A stretch of 64,000 nt of DNA, taken from assembly GCA_951799405.1 (NCBI GenBank), contig OX637340.1, forward strand, positions 2,914,001-2,978,000. Direction: 5' to 3'. Within the stretch, counting starts at the first letter, position 1; every line of letters starts with the position of its first letter. The notes beneath the pieces are model-generated. The model was not told where the DNA came from. It was given only the letters and a program-made list of their open reading frames with translations, and did no database searches. The position numbers and the translations under genes are program-made. Origin of the DNA: Agapetus fuscipes (taxonomy: Eukaryota; Arthropoda; Insecta; Trichoptera; Glossosomatidae). This document shows positions 34,382 through 45,000 of the stretch, in pieces.

Positions 34382-35285
34382 TTATGTCAGCATCATATCC
34401 ATTTGATATTAACTGAAACTTTTAAGTAGGTATTTTATTTAATTTTTGTTATAGAAATTAACCTCACAAGCGCTGATTATTTCGTTGACAACCTAGCCGC
34501 GTATATTTCACTCTGCTCGGGATAAAAATTTCGTCGCAGTGCATATTTCACGTGGGTGAATGTTCTAGAATCTAGCCCATTCAGTTCCCCGGCATAATGA
34601 GCGTCCCCTGCACATGACAGCTGTATTGGCGGCAGTTGGATATCTCCCGAGCCCTTACGGATGCGGTATTGACTGCCCGCCGCGCCGTTCAAGCCCAGTG
34701 TGACCACGGAGCGTGCAATAATGCAAATATATACCCGTGGCGATGCGGTAGCTTTCACCGGCTTTACATGAGCGGTGTAACTAGTGAAGATACTCGTACT
34801 CGTACTAATATGACAAAATATCAAATTCATAGTTTATCACGCTTTACAAATCTCTGTATCACTAGTATAAAACATCGCGTAAAATCCCCATTATAGCGTA
34901 CTTAAATTGAAAAAATGTATGGATGATACAACAGCACCCCTAGCGAGTCATTTAGTTTTCATGTATTGGTGGCTATGTATTGGTATTGTATACTAGCGGT
35001 ACAATTTTTTTCATATAAACGAGATTACCAACTAAACGCTTTTCTGTTTCTGATTGTTTGATTACTTTCATTTATTGCGAAGACTAACGAGCTCCGTGTA
35101 AGAAGAAAACAAATGAAACACTTAGTTGTTTCTGATACCGGTCGGATTCCAAACCAAGCCTCTAAGAAAGTGGACGTTCAAGCAATAAAGCCATCGACTA
35201 GATCAGACTGCACACTTTTTTTTTTATCAAACTATCTTAAATATTTATACGGTACTGCTTTGTAGGATCAACATTTTCTTTGTAT
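34382..35285. other. Unassigned, with a GC-rich patch at 34480-34760
   Basis: The patch is open on minus for 117 codons (GLNGAAGSQYRIRKGSGDIQ), but no family, splice sites or start context are convincing. The rest is AT-rich and plain. Confidence 0.3.
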
Positions 35286-35374
35286 CAAGCCCGTCGCCCT
35301 CACAAAAAAAGCGTAACACTGCGGTCGGCAAAAAACCGGTGCCAAAACACGGATTGAAGAACTGAAAAGAAAAG
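35286..35374 (+). pseudogene. CR1-like LINE relic, left part (split by the gypsy element)
   Basis: GTAACACTGCGGTCGGCAAA reads VTLRSA, the motif that precedes FGDRAF in CR1-type proteins. The relic ends at the 5-bp target AAAAG (35370-35374) and resumes at 40413. Confidence 0.65.
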
Positions 35375-35607
35375 TGTGATGTATTTTGGGGATGTTTATT
35401 GTGGATGGGGGATATCAATCAGACGAACAGATGAGTCTTGGTTTCAATGTGATGTATTATTCCATTTCAGTGTTTACAAGGCGAGAGACAAAACCAGACT
35501 GACCAGTGAAGCAATAATAATCTCTAATAATATTATATTACAATAATACATTACCTTATATATGATATTACCTACTCTAAATAATCATATCATAATTATA
35601 CATTACA
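35375..35607 (-). repeat. 3' LTR of the gypsy element
   Basis: 233 bp. On the plus strand it runs TGTGATGTATTTTGG to TATACATTACA, with TG/CA ends. It matches 40180-40412 over its full length by eye. Confidence 0.93.
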
Positions 35608-35618
35608 CCTCCCTCACT
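35608..35618 (-). other. Polypurine tract
   Basis: On the element strand AGTGAGGGAGG directly precedes the 3' LTR: the expected plus-strand primer position. Confidence 0.75.
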
Positions 35619-35717
35619 AAATGACGAATCTACATTACATTATATCATACTTATCATACTTATCATTATAACATATTATATCAATAAAAATTATATCTTA
35701 TACAATTTCATCTTCTT

Positions 35718-38700
35718 TCATCTTGGGTACCGCAGGCGGTTCTCCCCCCTCGGACGCAGGCGCTCCGACCATGGTTGGAACCTGGAAACACCCGAGTCAT
35801 TAGAGATCTGTCCTGCCTCATCCAACAGCTGACCCAACCCCAGGTCATTGTCAGACTCATCCTCCCAAGACACCTTTCTTCCGGAAATCTGATCATGATG
35901 TCTTTTCCAAATCTGATTTCCAGCTTTTACCAAGTAAATCCTGTTTCCCAATGTTTTAAATATAATGCATGGAACCCACTTCCCTACATTTCTGAAATCC
36001 TTAGTCATTACCTTTTGTCCAATTCTGAATAGTCCTTTAATCTTTCTTCCCCTGTAATTCCTTTGTTGATTTTCCTGATTTCTCTTTTTAAAAACACATA
36101 CCTTTCTCCCCGTCTTTTTAAATGATTTCTCCCCAGGCACTACTGTATCAAAAATGGATCTTATTTTTCTACCTATCATAAGCACGCTCGGCTCCATCCC
36201 TGTTGCTAATGATGGTGCATTTCTATGATCTACTAAAAATTCCAAAAGCTTATCTTCATAATCGTTAGGAAACATACCATTTTTCATAATTTTTTTTAAA
36301 AAACTTTTTGTTGTTTTTACCGTATTCTCCGCCAAACCGTTTGACGCTGGGTGATTTACTGCTGAAGTTAAATGCTTAATATTTAAATTTTTGCAAAACC
36401 TTTGAAAATCTACTGATGTAAATGCCGTACCATTATCCGTTACAATGCAACTTGGAATACCTAACACTGAAAATATTCTCTTCAACTCTCTAATTGTATG
36501 CCTTGCATCAATTTTATCAACTTTTACAGCATCTATCCAATTTGATGCTGCGTCTACTACGACTAAAAAATATTTTCCTGCTAGCGGCCCGAAAAAATCT
36601 AAATGTATCCTTTTCCAAATATGTTGTTCTACCGGCCAACTTTTCAACTCGACTTTATCTGGAGATCCCATATTTCTTGCACATTGTGTACATTCTCTCA
36701 CTGTTTTCTCAATTTCTGTATTCATCCCTAACCAAAAAAAATAATTTCTAGCCAAAGTTTTCGTTTTTACAATTCCCATGTGAGATTTGTGAATAAACTT
36801 CAAAATATCTTCCCTTAATGCCAATGGTATTACCAATCTGTTTTCATAAAATAAACAATCATTTGATTCGCTTAACTTTTCTCTTAAAAACCACCATTTT
36901 ACCAATCCATTTGTCATTTTGGATTTATTTGGCCACCCTGTTTTTAAATACTCCTTTATCTCACAAATGACCTTGTCATTACGAGATGCTTTCTTGATGC
37001 ATTCTACATTTAAATTTGTTTCTACTGCAATACAGTTTAAAAATTCTCCTTCAACATCCTCAATGTTTATCTCATTTATGATCTCAATATTATCTTCCCC
37101 CTCATTATCCGTACTACTCATTGGTAACCTCGACAAAAAATCTGCTTTATTATCCTTTGACGGAACATATTCAATAGTATAATCAAATCCTTGCAAAATT
37201 AATGCATATCTTTGTAATCTATTAGCTGCCAGTATAGGTATGTTTTTATGTTCACCCAAAATGTGAACCAATGGCTTGTTGTCGCAAACTAGAATAAACT
37301 GCCTCCCATAAATATATTGAAAAAACTTTTTTAATGCGAATATAATAGCACATGCCTCTTTATCTAAAATGGAATATTTTTTCTCTGTATTCGACAAAGT
37401 TCTACTCGCATACGCAATTGGTCTTTCTAATCCGTTCTCGTATTTATGACAAATTATCGCCGATAGACCTTGGTCACTTGCGTCAGTAATTACCTTCACC
37501 GGTAACTCTGGATTATAATGTACCAGAATCCTATCGGAGACTAAAATAGCTTTTACTTTATCGAAAGCTAATTGACATTCTTTTGTCCAGCTAAATTTTG
37601 CTCCTTTTTCTAATAGTTTGTACAACGGCTGCAAAACGCTAGCTAAATCTCTTATAAAAATTCTATAATAATTTATTGCACCTAAAAAAGAGCGTACCTC
37701 CGATATGTCACTTGGAGTTTTCAAGTTTTTTATAGCTTCAACTTTATGTTGAAGTGGTTTCACACCATCCCTCGATATTTGAAATCCCAAATATTCAACT
37801 TCTGTCAACCCAAATTCACATTTTTGTAAATTAACACTAAATCCACTACGTTCTAAACGCTTAATTACCTCTTCCGTTGCCTTCTCCAATTCTTGCAATG
37901 TATTCCCATAAATTAACAAATCATCCATAAATGCTATCGCATCCAACCCTTGAATTGCCGAATATAAAGCTCTGCTAAATATCGCTGGTGACGTCGTGAG
38001 ACCAAAAGGAAGTACCTTGTACCTAAATAACCCAAATGGTGACGAAATCACACAAAGATTTCTCGACTCCTCCGACAACCTAATTTGAGAAAAAGCATTT
38101 CTCAAATCTAATTTTGCATAAAATTTTGCTCCATTTACTCTATTTATTAAATCTTCTACTCTAGGTAACGGGTACTTTATTTTTTTTAACATTGGATTCA
38201 AAGTATTTTTAAAATCGGCACATATTCTGATTTCATCATTTTTTTTTTTCACAATCACTATTGGACTTGCCATTTCACTAGTCTCTACTTTCTCAATAAT
38301 ACCTTCTTGTAACATGCGATCTATTTCTTTTTCTACCCTTATTCTCAAATTAAAAGGAATTGGCCTCGGGTTAACAAATTTTGCCTTAAAGTCTTTTATA
38401 ACTTCTATCTCCGCTTCAAAATTTTTAAAAGTACCTGCTTTACTCTCAAAAACAGCTGGATATTTTTTTCTCATACTAGAAAAAAAATCTGCATTATAAT
38501 TCGTATTATTATTTCCTACTGAATAAATATTATCGCTAACATTGAATGAATTTATTTTAAAAGTATTCAAAAAATTCCGACCTAATAAAGAAGACGACCC
38601 TTTATATACAACAATTATTTCTATGTACTCTTTACTTCCTTGATATTCTACTCTCATGTACTTACGACCTTTTACTTGTAGTTGAGTACCATCATAGCTT

Positions 38701-39734
38701 GATAATTTCAAATCACAATGTTCTAACTTAATATTTGAAAAATGTTCATTAAATATGTGCCAAGGAATAATAGTCACCCCAGAACCCGTATCTAAAATCA
38801 TTTTTAGATCTGTATCATTTACCTTTACGTTTAAAAAAATGGGACCATCCATCTCATTAATGGCCATTATTGTATTTATTCTTCGAAACTTGCATTTATT
38901 TGCATAATGACCAGATTTGTTACATTTAAAGCATTTAATATTATTATTATTTTTATTTAAAAACTTGCATGCATTTTGTTTATGACCGAATTTACCACAG
39001 TTAAAGCATTTATAATTATTATTCCTATCACTTGAAATACTTGCATGTCTAAAAATAGATTTCTTACTATCATTTGAATTATTTCGCTTGATTTCAGAAT
39101 TTCGCTGTCTATCCCTTGACTTCCGAGTTTCTGTGGAATCCCTCGAATTACACGAACTCATTAAATTTATACTTTCTGAATTGTTTTGACCACACAAATG
39201 TTCCATTGTTCTCGCTAATTCTACACATTCAGATAATTTCAATTCCATTGCTTTTAAAAATATTCTCTGCTTTATTTTGTTCTGTCTGATACCTATTAAA
39301 AATATATCCTTCAAATTTGCCTCCAATCTATTCTCAAATTTACAGTCTACCGCAATTTTTTTCAATCTAGCTATATAATCCTTAATTGACTCGGTTTCGA
39401 GCTGTTTACATGAATAAAATGACTCCCTATACTCAAATATATTTTTTTTTACCCCACAATGACCCCCAATAATATCAATCAACTCCTCGAATTTTGCCTC
39501 CGAAATCTTTTTCGGAAAACATAGATCAGACACCGTCTGAAAAGTCTCCTTGGTGAGAGACGATAATAGAACAGCCCTTCTGCGTTCTTCAGTTAAAAAC
39601 TTCTCATCATACAAAATGAGGACTTGGTCGAGCCGAAGTCTGAAGACATCCCAATCTCCAGTCCTATGGCAAAAAGGACTTAGACTCCTCAGTGTTCCCT
39701 CCATAGTCTGAAACGGCAGAAAGAAAGAAAACAA
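35718..39734 (-). CDS. Gag-Pol polyprotein of Ty3/gypsy element, intact
   Basis: 1338 codons without a stop. Order by rough residue: capsid-like Gag 1-235; two CCHC zinc knuckles at 243-256 (CFNCGKFGHKQNAC) and 268-281 (CFKCNKSGHYANKC); protease with DTG at 315-317; reverse transcriptase about 450-690 with LDLRNAFSQI and an FMDD active site at 602-605 (usual form YxDD); RNase H from about 745 (TDASDQGLSAII); integrase H2C2 finger (HKSHMGIVKTKTLARNYFFW, CTQCARN), then the DDE core with DFFGPLAGKYFL, TDNGTAF and AENTVK. Gag and Pol share one frame without a shift signal. A later methionine (MEGTLRS, about 39704) could be the true start. The intact frame and identical LTRs suggest recent activity. 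There is no env, so it is a retrotransposon, not a retrovirus. Confidence 0.95.
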   Translation of the reverse strand: MFSFFLPFQTMEGTLRSLSPFCHRTGDWDVFRLRLDQVLILYDEKFLTEERRRAVLLSSLTKETFQTVSDLCFPKKISEAKFEELIDIIGGHCGVKKNIFEYRESFYSCKQLETESIKDYIARLKKIAVDCKFENRLEANLKDIFLIGIRQNKIKQRIFLKAMELKLSECVELARTMEHLCGQNNSESINLMSSCNSRDSTETRKSRDRQRNSEIKRNNSNDSKKSIFRHASISSDRNNNYKCFNCGKFGHKQNACKFLNKNNNNIKCFKCNKSGHYANKCKFRRINTIMAINEMDGPIFLNVKVNDTDLKMILDTGSGVTIIPWHIFNEHFSNIKLEHCDLKLSSYDGTQLQVKGRKYMRVEYQGSKEYIEIIVVYKGSSSLLGRNFLNTFKINSFNVSDNIYSVGNNNTNYNADFFSSMRKKYPAVFESKAGTFKNFEAEIEVIKDFKAKFVNPRPIPFNLRIRVEKEIDRMLQEGIIEKVETSEMASPIVIVKKKNDEIRICADFKNTLNPMLKKIKYPLPRVEDLINRVNGAKFYAKLDLRNAFSQIRLSEESRNLCVISSPFGLFRYKVLPFGLTTSPAIFSRALYSAIQGLDAIAFMDDLLIYGNTLQELEKATEEVIKRLERSGFSVNLQKCEFGLTEVEYLGFQISRDGVKPLQHKVEAIKNLKTPSDISEVRSFLGAINYYRIFIRDLASVLQPLYKLLEKGAKFSWTKECQLAFDKVKAILVSDRILVHYNPELPVKVITDASDQGLSAIICHKYENGLERPIAYASRTLSNTEKKYSILDKEACAIIFALKKFFQYIYGRQFILVCDNKPLVHILGEHKNIPILAANRLQRYALILQGFDYTIEYVPSKDNKADFLSRLPMSSTDNEGEDNIEIINEINIEDVEGEFLNCIAVETNLNVECIKKASRNDKVICEIKEYLKTGWPNKSKMTNGLVKWWFLREKLSESNDCLFYENRLVIPLALREDILKFIHKSHMGIVKTKTLARNYFFWLGMNTEIEKTVRECTQCARNMGSPDKVELKSWPVEQHIWKRIHLDFFGPLAGKYFLVVVDAASNWIDAVKVDKIDARHTIRELKRIFSVLGIPSCIVTDNGTAFTSVDFQRFCKNLNIKHLTSAVNHPASNGLAENTVKTTKSFLKKIMKNGMFPNDYEDKLLEFLVDHRNAPSLATGMEPSVLMIGRKIRSIFDTVVPGEKSFKKTGRKVCVFKKRNQENQQRNYRGRKIKGLFRIGQKVMTKDFRNVGKWVPCIIFKTLGNRIYLVKAGNQIWKRHHDQISGRKVSWEDESDNDLGLGQLLDEAGQISNDSGVSRFQPWSERLRPRGENRLRYPR

Positions 39735-40160
39735 AAATCTTATCTGCTTCTGCGTCCGACAGTCCAGGAAACGCCTACGTGACCCTCAGAAAGTGGCTTC
39801 CACTCCCTGCAGCAGTCACCTCCAGGAAAATGACCCTCAAGGCTCCCAGCTCCTGCAGTACTCCCTGCAGCACTCCGCCCCAGTTGGATCCTCTCCTCTT
39901 GAAAAAAAAAACCGCTGCAGTAACTCCCTGCAGCGATTCCTCTTGGCTCCGTGAGTTCTCTTCCTCTTGAAGAAAACCGCTCCTTCTCTTCAGACTTCTT
40001 CCAGTTCTCCCTGCAGCAACCTCGCCTCAGCTGGCTTCGTGATCCTCAGTCTTCAGATCCTTCTTCCTTCTCGAAGATTCCCACATGTTGCTCTTGCAAC
40101 AATATTATTTTATTTCTTCCAAAAAAAATTTTTTTATCCCGTTTTATATGGTTCTTCTTT
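39735..40160 (-). repeat. Gypsy leader with four CTCCCTGCAGC repeats
   Basis: Between primer site and Gag the plus strand carries CCCTGCAGC about 60-85 bp apart four times (near 39804, 39863, 39925, 40008), within loosely repeated 60-100 bp units containing CTCTTGAA and TGGCTCCGTGA words. Possibly a duplicated cis-acting leader region. Confidence 0.6.
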
Positions 40161-40178
40161 ATCCTACCGACTGCGCCA
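40161..40178 (-). other. Primer-binding site
   Basis: On the element strand TGGCGCAGTCGGTAGGAT starts one base after the 5' LTR. A TGGCGCAGTCGGTAGGA site is known in several insect gypsy-group elements; the matching tRNA is not checked here. Confidence 0.75.
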
Positions 40179-40179
40179 C

Positions 40180-40412
40180 TGTGATGTATTTTGGGGATGT
40201 TTATTGTGGATGGGGGATATCAATCAGACGAACAGATGAGTCTTGGTTTCAATGTGATGTATTATTCCATTTCAGTGTTTACAAGGCGAGAGACAAAACC
40301 AGACTGACCAGTGAAGCAATAATAATCTCTAATAATATTATATTACAATAATACATTACCTTATATATGATATTACCTACTCTAAATAATCATATCATAA
40401 TTATACATTACA
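40180..40412 (-). repeat. 5' LTR of the gypsy element
   Basis: 233 bp. Read as identical to 35375-35607; drives transcription of the element leftwards. Confidence 0.93.
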
Positions 40413-40612
40413 AAAAGTAAAACCATTTTATGGAGAACGTGCATTTGCAGTTGCTGGTCCTCTTGCCTGGAACCACCAGCCTCATCATGTGAGAGAGATA
40501 GAGTATCATAGGAAGTTCTGAAATGCACTGAAGACAAGCAGATTTCTGGCATTTGCACTACGTGACTAAATCACGAAACGGAGCTCTAAATACTTCATCA
40601 ACTCATCAAAAG
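40413..40612 (+). pseudogene. CR1-like LINE relic, right part with 3' hairpin
   Basis: Continues the relic of 35286-35374 as VKPFYGERAFAVAGPLAWNH, REIEY, a stop, then LKTSRFLAFALRD. This is followed by CGTGACTAAATCACGAAACGGAGCTCTAAATACTTCATCAAC-type stem and tail. Together the halves form one dead LINE C-terminus. Confidence 0.75.
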
Positions 40613-40725
40613 GAAGGAAATTGATGAAAAAAGTGATGGATATGAATCGAACGGCGAGAGGAATAGGGGGAGAAGACTCCCTTAGTGGAACGGCGACAAC
40701 GTTACAGCTTACATCATTATTGATA
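40613..40725 (+). pseudogene. RTE-like LINE 3' end fragment
   Basis: Reads KLMKKVMDMNRTARGIGGED, then CTTAGTGGAACGGCGACAAC and GTTACAG, the same end as 18915-18990 and 26925-27405. Confidence 0.65.
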
Positions 40726-41735
40726 GTCTTTTTATACATTCTGGTATTGTTTTGAAGCCGCAAAATTTTATTTTGTTATCTCACCTGACCCCATTAGGGT
40801 CATCTTGATCGTCTTCCGAACAATGAGGAAGGATAAAATGGGCTACACGGCGCGTGATTGTTTATTTATCTGAGCGGTCGTATTGCTGCCTACTCGGTAC
40901 GGAGCTCCACCTGATAAAAGATATCTCGGCTACAATGCTGTCTATTTCGAGCGCTCGGAATGAGATTACGACGCTGCATTTTCTGCAAACGAATATCTAA
41001 TAGACTCAGATCAAGATCCCACTTGCAAATGGGCTGCGCAGCAATTGTAGTATTGTATAGTTGCTAGTATCGATATATACAACAGGATGGGCTAATAAAT
41101 CAATCCTTTGAGAATTAGAAATACGCTACCCCACTTGTCACACAAAAATCCAAATTCAGTCTAACGGTAACCTGCCAACTGTGAACAGGTGTGTTACCTA
41201 ATTGGAAAAAAAATCCATATAAATGCCGAACTGGGTATTTTCTAAACGTGCCAACAAAAGAGAGTAAATGTGTTGTAGAACATGGAATAATATTTCACTT
41301 AAATCACGATTCTATATGATTATGTTGATAAATTTGTCGAAAAATTTGTTTCGCAAAAGTGACAGCCATTTCTAGAACTAGAGATGTTCAAATATATAGG
41401 TAATTGCCTCTTCAAGTATGTAACTTCTATGCTCGCGGTAATAGATACTTGAGAAAGTCATCCCGTACATAATGAGGTGGTAACATTTTTGAATTCGGAA
41501 TTTTTCAGATATTTTTATACTTTCAACAGCACTAGTAACAAACACGTCACCATAGTGATTTCATGGGTTTCCATGGTGATATGTACATAGATTGAAGACG
41601 GAGTAGAGACACGTTGCTTACATAGAAAATAACAAAAGTATTTCATATGTCGTGAGCGAGACAGCACTATTAACAATGTATGGTGTCAAAGACGTTGCAT
41701 CATGTCGATTGGTACTAAATCACATTCACAGCCCC
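40726..41735. other. Unique-looking sequence, nothing recognised
   Basis: GC-richer at 40850-41050 but with stops in all frames. No repeat family was recognised. Confidence 0.3.
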
Positions 41736-41903
41736 TCCATATATATACCTCCACGTTTGCTAGCACACACAGCATGAACTAGTAGCGGAATATCGTAGTA
41801 TACGGAGGAGCCGATCTCTCCGCTCAGATACCGGCTGATTCATTGACGTAGAGTTGTGTTGAGTTCCCGTGGATGCAGTTTGCGTGTTGCTTAGTGGTCG
41901 AAA
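41736..41903 (+). promoter_or_regulatory. Possible TATA promoter and untranslated first exon
   Basis: CCATATATATACC at about 41738 is followed by GC-balanced sequence with no ATG-initiated long frame, ending at AAAGTAAGTC (a consensus donor at 41904). Could be an alternative 5' exon of an unseen gene; could be chance. Confidence 0.25.
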
Positions 41904-42162
41904 GTAAGTCATCAGACACAATGCCTGCCACTTACACCTAACCAGTTTTATTCATTTGAACTGAAATGCTTAATTGAATGGCGTTAAGTAATCTTCATTG
42001 AATTTTATCAATAATTTCGATTTTGGCTTGAACTATCCAAGAAAATAAATTCTTATTCACTTTGCAAAATTAGTTTTTGACTTTAAGAAAAGCATTTCAG
42101 ATTCTGAATTTAGTGTACTACAAATAAATTGCTGGGTAAATATCATGTGACACTCTTTTCTC

Positions 42163-42325
42163 ACGCATACCAACCTATAAGTCAAGGAACATACACAGCG
42201 AATTACATTTTTATAATCAAATAATATGTATGGACATCAAAACTAAAACATAATACAAAATTATATTTTAAAAAACCCCAGTCCTAGCCGCCAGCATTAC
42301 AGATCAACCGCCATTTCATCCATCC
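42163..42325 (-). mobile_element. AGATT-tail LINE copy lacking its 3' 220 bp
   Basis: Only the upstream side is present: LINE ORF end (KWRLICNAGG-like, 42280-42325) through the UTR to GGTTGGTATGCG, where it stops. Loss of the 3' part is unusual for target-primed insertion and suggests later deletion. Confidence 0.65.
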
Positions 42326-43006
42326 TGTAAACAATACTGCAAACTAAAACAGCGCCTCTAATGAGCGTTTCATTTCGATACATTCTTGTTTAGGAAATGC
42401 ATTGTTTGAATTTAAGCGTTCAGTTTAATAATTACTGTCTACTTGACCTGTGTGGACGCAAGATTGCACTATTCGCTAAACCCACCTGCGCTGCGAAGCC
42501 AGTGTGTCGATCTGACAAAGAAAACACACGACCTGTCCGTAGTCCGTACCTAGTGAGTAGCTGACTGGCAGTTGGTTGTATGAATCGTGAACTGACGTTG
42601 GCGCGGACTTTCCTGGGTGCTACGTGTCTAATGAACCGGCTACTTCTGTTCGCCAATGTTGACTCTATGATGTTATTCAAGGATGAAGCGCTTCCACCAT
42701 ATTGGAGCTTTAGACTAAACGCTCCTCGTAAAATAAATGAACTCGACTGAATTGAATATCATGCTATGAATTGTGGCCGCATTATCGCTGCCTGATAAAT
42801 GTATTCATGTATTTTAATTGCAGTGGTTAGGAGATTGCCTCATCTGAGGTATGCCGCATTTGAATTTCAGCTCGCTGCTTCTGGAAGTCCTTCAACTCCT
42901 TTTCCCGACTCTGATATAATTTTAACCATACTTTGAAAACTTTGTAATAATAAGTGTTATTATCATATTATTATTATTACTATTATATCCAGAGTCATAA
43001 TAAAAG

Positions 43007-43610
43007 GAGAGCTTGTATGAAAAAGGTTGTGACTCTGGATGAAATGAAAGAAGTATGCAAGGACCGAAAGAAATGGCGGTTGATCTGTAATGCTGGCGTT
43101 TAAGCTTTTAAAAAATATTTTTCACTAGTTTATAGAATATGTTTTGAAGGTTGTAATTTTTACTGTTTAGTGTTTATTTGTTTTATATACTCAAAAGTAA
43201 TTAATTGTTTGTATTCCTTGACTTATAGGTTGGTATGAGGCTGACTACCCATACTGCAAAAAATGGTTCACTTTGCCAATCTCACCCCTGTTTCAGGGAA
43301 GGTTGCAGGGCTTATGTTCATTTGAGATTGGGTTTTATATTGTAGGTTCACATTGTGATGATGATGATGAGTTGATGATTTCTTTATAGCGCCGTTTCGT
43401 GATGTATTCACTCCAAGGGCGCTGGTGCAAACGATGCCAGAAATTTGCTTGTCTTCAGTGCATTCCGGAACTTTCCATGGTCCTCTAGCTCTCTCACATT
43501 GTGGCATGTTTAAGCGCGAACTTAAACGTGTCTGCTTGTGGGAATACATTTAAGTAATATAAATCTTAAATGTAATATATATTTGCAACTTTGATTATAG
43601 ATGAAATAGA
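43007..43610 (+). mobile_element. AGATT-tail repeat with LINE ORF end, carrying a nested insertion
   Basis: Begins with [31 protein letters not shown] then stop (43010-43102), then the UTR and the 240-bp unit. A 137-bp insert splits it at the CACATG block. This is the longest copy of the family in the window and links it to an RTE-like protein end. Confidence 0.8.
43358..43494 (-). mobile_element. CR1-like LINE 3' end nested inside the AGATT-tail repeat
   Basis: 137 bp between a 9-bp direct repeat CACATTGTG (43349-43357 and 43495-43503). Minus strand: FRKFR-like end, then AGCGCCCTTGGAGTGAATAC, ATCACGAAACGGCGCTATAA and (CAT)n. A clear dated nesting. Confidence 0.85.
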
Positions 43611-43954
43611 GTTGTGTAGGTACTTACTTCAGTTTTTTTCTTCAGAATTCTTAATAATGATTGTTTTCGCTTTTCCCTATTTCTGTTGCAATTTGTGTGA
43701 GTCAATTTGATTCTTAGCTCTATGATGACCAATGCCGATTGGAATTTTCATTCCGCGACAAGTCTTTCAGTATAAAATTGTGCTATTGCATGTTTTTATC
43801 ATTACTAGACATATTTTTATCAGCACTAGACTTTCTACAGAATTGAATCAAATCAATGTATGTACTTAAGCGTATCATGTGTAACTAGTTTTCCGATAGT
43901 TTTGAGTTTAATTTTTGCCAATTTTGTGTCATTGGATTCTAAATTCAAACAACA

Positions 43955-44196
43955 GACTGATAGGTTGGTATGAGGCTGACCCCCCGTGCTGTAAAAATCG
44001 GTTCACTTTTGCCAATGCCACCCCGGTTTCATGGAAAGGCGGCAGGAGTTGCAAGGTTTATGTTCATATGAGGTTTTGTTTATTTGTATGCACGCATGCA
44101 GAATGTGTAGGCGTGAACCTACATGTCCCTGTCTGTGGGCATGCATTTAATATGAGCCTTAATGTTAACATATCTTTGCAGCTTAGATAATAGATT
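43955..44196 (+). mobile_element. AGATT-tail repeat, diverged full copy
   Basis: Starts GACTGATAGGTTGGTATGAG and ends TCTTTGCAGCTTAGATAATAG. The body has more changes than its neighbours. Confidence 0.75.
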
Positions 44197-44300
44197 ATAT
44201 ACTTAGTACCTAATATAACTTTAAATTTTTAGGTTGACAAAAAAAAATAAGTAACAAATTATTTTCACCTGCCTTGTTTTCTGGATATTATTAATATTAA

Positions 44301-44375
44301 CGAACTACACGTGTTGGTTTGTGGGCATACCTACATCTGAGAGCTTTAAATGAATATATCCTTGCAACTTAGATT
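44301..44375 (+). mobile_element. AGATT-tail repeat, 75-bp 3' fragment (subfamily 2)
   Basis: Carries GTTGGTTTGTGGGCATAC and GAGAGCTTTAAATGAATATA, a variant 3' half shared with 6396, 45525 and 52236 and distinct from the AATGCATTTAATATGAATC form. Confidence 0.7.
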
Positions 44376-45000
44376 CGTGTTGCAGAAATTTCAAAACATT
44401 AAAAAAATATGCAAATTATTTTATGGTAGGTATATGTTCTAACAGTTTATAACTTGAAGGCAAGCTTTAGTGACGAAGCCTTTTACGATCCATCGCTTGT
44501 GGAATTTGCAAGTTTATGTGTTAGCAAACTCTAGACGAGAAATATGTGATTGTTTCATTCGGATTAAGAGCTTTAAGACATTTTCGCTGTTTTCTCATTT
44601 ACGACACTCCCAAGATAATGGTGTGTGTGTGCGCTCGCTTGTGGAATCCACTACACGTGCAGCTAACCATAAAATGTATTATTAAATCCGAGAGAAGATA
44701 ATATCTTGCATTAACCCGGTTTTTCTTTTCAATTTGCCGCCAGAACAAAATCTGCTAAGTGCCCAAGACACCATTTTTTTTTTGGACTGACTTTTAACAA
44801 TTTTCCCTAATGTACCTTACGAAAAAGATGGTTATATTTTATTTATTTATGTATAAATTGCTTTCTCCGATAATTTTCCGTAAAAATATAATGCTTCAGA
44901 ACCTTGGTTAAGTAAAACATAAATCATTGCAAATCAGGTAAATTGATATACTTACAGTATGTCCATTTCTTACTTTCAGACAACTATCTACATTGTACCT

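Larger units (their letters stand above)
35375..40412 (-). mobile_element. Complete Ty3/gypsy LTR retrotransposon, 5.0 kb
   Basis: Bounded by two 233-bp LTRs that I read as identical, flanked by the 5-bp duplication AAAAG (35370-35374, 40413-40417). It has one full gag-pol frame, a primer-binding site next to the 5' LTR and a purine tract next to the 3' LTR. No envelope frame is present. It is nested in an older LINE relic. Confidence 0.95.

Noticed and set aside
29864..34385. One large composite transposon bounded by the two inverted MITE copies
   Set aside because: Each copy has its own different 4-bp target duplication (AGTT, TTAT), so they inserted independently.
35718..39734. An endogenous retrovirus
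   Set aside because: No envelope frame follows pol and the structure is a plain Ty3/gypsy retrotransposon.
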